A stretch of 11,572 nt of DNA from Podochytrium sp. JEL0797 (Eukaryota > Chytridiomycota > Chytridiomycetes > Chytridiales > Chytriomycetaceae), in the NCBI GenBank assembly GCA_027596195.1, contig JADGJG010000868.1:1-11572 (forward strand), written 5' to 3'. This document shows positions 8,326 to 11,572 of the stretch, piece after piece. A program made the translations under genes and the position numbers. The notes under the pieces were generated by a model, which did not search any database, had not been told where the DNA came from, and worked only from the letters and a program-made list of their open reading frames with translations. The first letter of the stretch is position 1. Each line of letters starts with the position of its first letter.

Positions 8326-11300
8326 ATGTCCAGTCTACCCAACTCGCCCGTGCATGACCGAAAAGCGCACTTCTCCTACAATCCGAAAATGAAACCCGTT
8401 ATTGATCACGGCGCTGTAACAGCTGATTCCAAACCCAAACCGGACTCTGGTGAACTCAAGTCTCGCGTGCCCGGCATCGCTCACCAAGCCGCTTCCGAAA
8501 GGGCCCAACAACCGGACCGCGAAATCGCGCCGATCGGTCGGAAATACCAGGCGGGTACTACCACGACCCCATTGGAAATTAACGAGTCGGATGGCGAGCG
8601 AAAAGACCGTTTCCTCGGAAAGCGAGGCACCAGGGACTCCACAACCAATGAGGCGCCATCAGAACGCGTACACACGCACGCTATCGAGCAAGAAGATAAG
8701 CGCAAATCCCATTTACCCACCAAACGAACATCAAGAGATTCAACTTCAGAAAATGGGCATCCCACAGAAAACGGGAACGCATCGGTCGGTCAGAAATCCG
8801 CGCCGTCTGAAAAAATCGAGTTACAAGGGGAGCGCAAATCTCACTCGCAACCCAAACAATCACACAGAGATTCCACAACCGACAAGGCTGAAATCATATC
8901 GTCCGAAAAGATTGAACTAGAACTGGAGCCGAAACTTCACTCGCATCCCAAACGATCTTCCAGAGATTCCACAACTGGAGGAACCCAACCTCAAAATGAG
9001 CGAAAATCGGTCGGTAGAAAATCCAAAACGGAGGGGACGACATCGTCTGAGCAGCCACACGTGGAAACTGACAAAAAGGCTCACTTCTCCATGCCTCACC
9101 TTACAATGTCTCACAGAAATTCCAAAACAAAGCAAGCTCCAGAGATGGTTAAGGGAGGACGACCTTCTGATACAGGTGTGGTAGATATCCCTGAAGTGGT
9201 GGTGGTAAAACCGGAAAGCGCAGTGTTGGTTGTGCACGAAACATCCCCAACGACGGGCAGGAAACTCAAACATATTCTAAAATCAAGCACGGAGAATATA
9301 ACGAATGGAAATCAACGTACTAGTTCCATTTTAAAGAAGGTATGTAAGGCTTTTCAATTAATCATATTTTTTTTAAACTTTTCATTATTTTAGGACAACA
9401 AATCAGCAGCAAATAGCAGTGGTCCCAATCTCTTCTTATCGGTCTCTTCATTGCATGGCCACCCAACGCCGAATAACACTTCCCGCAACGCGTCCTTTAT
9501 CTCAGCAATGTCGGATGCAAAACCAATTCAAAAGCGACTGTCGTTCGCATTCGGCCCCAAACCTGACAGCAGCTCAGACAGCAGCAGTAGCAGCGAAGGA
9601 GAACAAGACACACCCCGTAAGGGAGTCCACGAGAACAGCTCGGAAGAACCCACCAAACTCGAGCGAGTCGTCTTTAACGAAAGCATGGCGACAATGGAAT
9701 CCATCGGATCCAACATGTCCAAAGGAACCATGAATTCCCATGCCAGCAACGCCACATTCAACGATTCAACGCTCGGCAAACTGGTTGAAGGGTGGCGAAA
9801 ATTTGAAAGAAAGATTCTGGAGTCCGAGCACTACCGCGTGTACCGCAGTGTCGTGGACAGCTCTCGAAATGCGATTTTGGGGGTCGCCGTGTGTCAAGGA
9901 ATCGTGTTTGGGTCCATTTTCTACCTGCTCCAGTCTGTGTTGAATTCAACACTGCCTTCCATCCGATTTTACAATCTGATTCACGCGGTTGTCGCGCTGC
10001 AAGGGAAGCTACTGCTCGCTCTTGGATGGGAGTTGTCGCACTTGGTCAAAAAAGGATTCGCTGCTCTCGAAATGAAGAACGAGAGGAAGGGGATTCCACT
10101 CACCAATGTCGCGTTTGTGAATCCGGAAGGTTGTCGCACAATCAATCGCATGTTTCTCATCACCTTGTTGATGATCGAATGCGTTCTTTGGTTACTTTCC
10201 TTCTTCATGGATTGGTCTCCCATTGCCACATATCTCGGAGAATTTGCGTGTTCCCCGCTCGCTTACACCCCTCCCTTCATTTTCAGCACCAAGGACTTGT
10301 CAACGTGGGTGGACGCCGATTTGGAATTTGCAACTATTTATGAGTACGGTTTGCCCATGGCGAGTGGAATTATTGGAGGAACACCAGCCATCCCACTCTT
10401 TTCTCCCGCCCTCAACTTTCAAATGGAAGGGCCTGGGGTTTCCTACATGATTCAAACCACTTGTAACAACGCAACCATCAGTCAAGCCCACAACACAACC
10501 AAATCCACGAGTCAGATCCTGTTTCAACAAACGTGGGGGTCAGTCTACACTGCTGGAATCACAATCACGTTCCCCGCTGGAACACATGGATGGTTGGAAT
10601 ACTCGCAACACGACCTCACCCAAGAGTGTCAATTTACTGTCGTTTCGGGAGCTGCCCAAATTCAAATGTTGTACACCACCGACGTGTGGGGTGTGATTGT
10701 GCCCGTGGCAGTCTCCAAACTTCAAGTCGGGACAATCACGCTGACACAGAGCAACAGTCGGTCATTTGACTTTGGAAGCATTCACCAGGCGTTTGGGCCG
10801 TCTGAAACTCAATATCAGAACATTACCCAAGATATCGCGCGTGGGGTGCAAATGGTCCTCAACAGCACAGATTTGAAGTCGGATGTAGCGATTACAAAGT
10901 ACGCGCAAATCTTTGATTGGGGAATGAACCCCACCACGGGCTTGTATGATCCCTCCACCACTTGGAGATCCGTTTCGGCCGCAATCGGAATTGTAGGGCA
11001 TTATGTTCTCGATCAGAACAACGGTGTTGCAATTGGCGAGGTTTGTCCATACATGGGGATCGCAGGCCTAGGGACGATTGAGTCTCCGTCCCTGATTGTG
11101 ACCATTCTGATGGTGCTTTTGATATGTGGGTCGACCATGATGGTTGTCGTGACATGCGCCTGGATTTTGGTAGTTGGAGGCGGAATCCATATCGACCTCT
11201 GCGTTAAAATGATTGACGATCCGTTGCGGACTTTATACTACATGCGCGACACGAGTTTAGTGACAACGATTCGCGGGAATGATATTGGCCGGATTTCGTT

Positions 11301-11433
11301 GGAACAGCACTTGAGTAGAGTGAATGTGCGGTTTGGGGAACTTAAGAGTACGAGAGGCAATGAGGTTGGGAGTTTGACGCTGAATGAACCCTCAAAAGTG
11401 GTCAAATTGTCGAGGAGCCGCAAAGTGGTTTGA
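8326..11433 (+). CDS. Orphan multi-pass membrane protein with repeat-bearing N-terminus and large predicted ectodomain
   Basis: I do not recognise this family. Exons are 8326-9339 and 9394-11433 (intron of 54 nt, donor GTATGT, phase 0), giving 1017 aa. Residues 1-480 are hydrophilic, rich in Ser, Lys, Thr and His, and probably disordered; they contain diverged copies of a K-[SA]-H ... K-R ... R-D-S-T unit and a Ser/Asp/Glu run near 395-405. Hydrophobic helices are seen at about 498-519, 531-551, 591-611 and 904-930. Between the last two lies a roughly 290-residue domain that looks beta-rich, with four Cys (624, 695, 750, 889) and N-glycosylation sequons at N697, N705, N814 and N828. With the N-terminus cytosolic, this domain would face outside or the lumen. 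The C-terminal tail of about 85 residues is polar and basic. The architecture suggests a surface receptor or adhesion protein, but nothing in the sequence proves it. Confidence 0.85.
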
Positions 11434-11572
11434 GGCGAATTAAAAATTAACACTTTCTTTTTTTTCAATTTTTCTTTATAGCAAAGCACGAAAAACTTGC
11501 ACAACCTGTTTTTCCCATGTTTTTCCCCAATTTTTTTTTACCTCAAGAAAAAAAAAGATCCGATTGATCAAT
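11434..11572. other. A/T-rich 3' flank
   Basis: These 139 nt after the orphan membrane gene hold long T and A runs and an ATTAAA at 11439-11444 that could serve as a weak poly(A) signal, although it is very close to the stop. The window ends in a 10-bp palindrome. I see no further gene. Confidence 0.5.

Noticed and set aside
11238..11504. Minus-strand ORF of 88 aa at the right end
   Set aside because: It overlaps the C-terminus of the orphan membrane protein antisense, and its N-terminal part is Lys-rich translation of T-rich 3' flank.

Overview
The window reads as nuclear DNA of a compact fungal genome, most likely a zoosporic (chytrid-type) fungus. Genes have short GT-AG introns of about 51-66 nt (one of 223 nt), intergenic gaps are usually 80-250 nt, and TAA, TAG and TGA all serve as stops. 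The window carries a Ypd1-type phosphotransfer protein and a hybrid histidine kinase, which fits fungi. It also carries an ataxin-3 Josephin protease, which as far as I recall the standard model yeasts lack. The assignment to chytrids is inference from gene content.

Layout, left to right. (1) A 38-nt poly-C edge, then the 5' part of a cytosolic inorganic pyrophosphatase gene on the minus strand (3 exons visible, 3' end outside the window). (2) Head-to-head with it, 123 nt away, an ataxin-3-like deubiquitinase on the plus strand (3 exons, 312 aa). (3) A 1064-aa plus-strand hybrid histidine kinase-like protein (3 exons) with a MASE1-type membrane sensor, a kinase core whose H, N and G1 boxes have lost their key residues, and two intact receiver domains. 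(4) Converging on it, a minus-strand Ypd1-type HPt protein (2 exons, 133 aa). (5) Just upstream of that on the same strand, ribosomal protein uS12/RPS23 (2 exons, 146 aa). (6) Divergent from RPS23, a plus-strand F-box plus leucine-rich-repeat protein (2 exons). (7) A plus-strand 1017-aa orphan membrane protein with a repeat-bearing, Ser/Lys-rich N-terminal half and a large predicted ectodomain (2 exons).

The most interesting part is 2119-6099. A membrane receptor that looks unable to autophosphorylate but keeps two complete receiver domains lies next to the HPt protein that shuttles phosphate between receivers in fungal phosphorelays. One reading is a phosphate acceptor, sink or scaffold that exchanges phosphate with Ypd1 rather than a kinase that starts signalling. 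That is inference from residues and position; no function is shown by the sequence alone. I saw no tRNA, CRISPR array or transposon.
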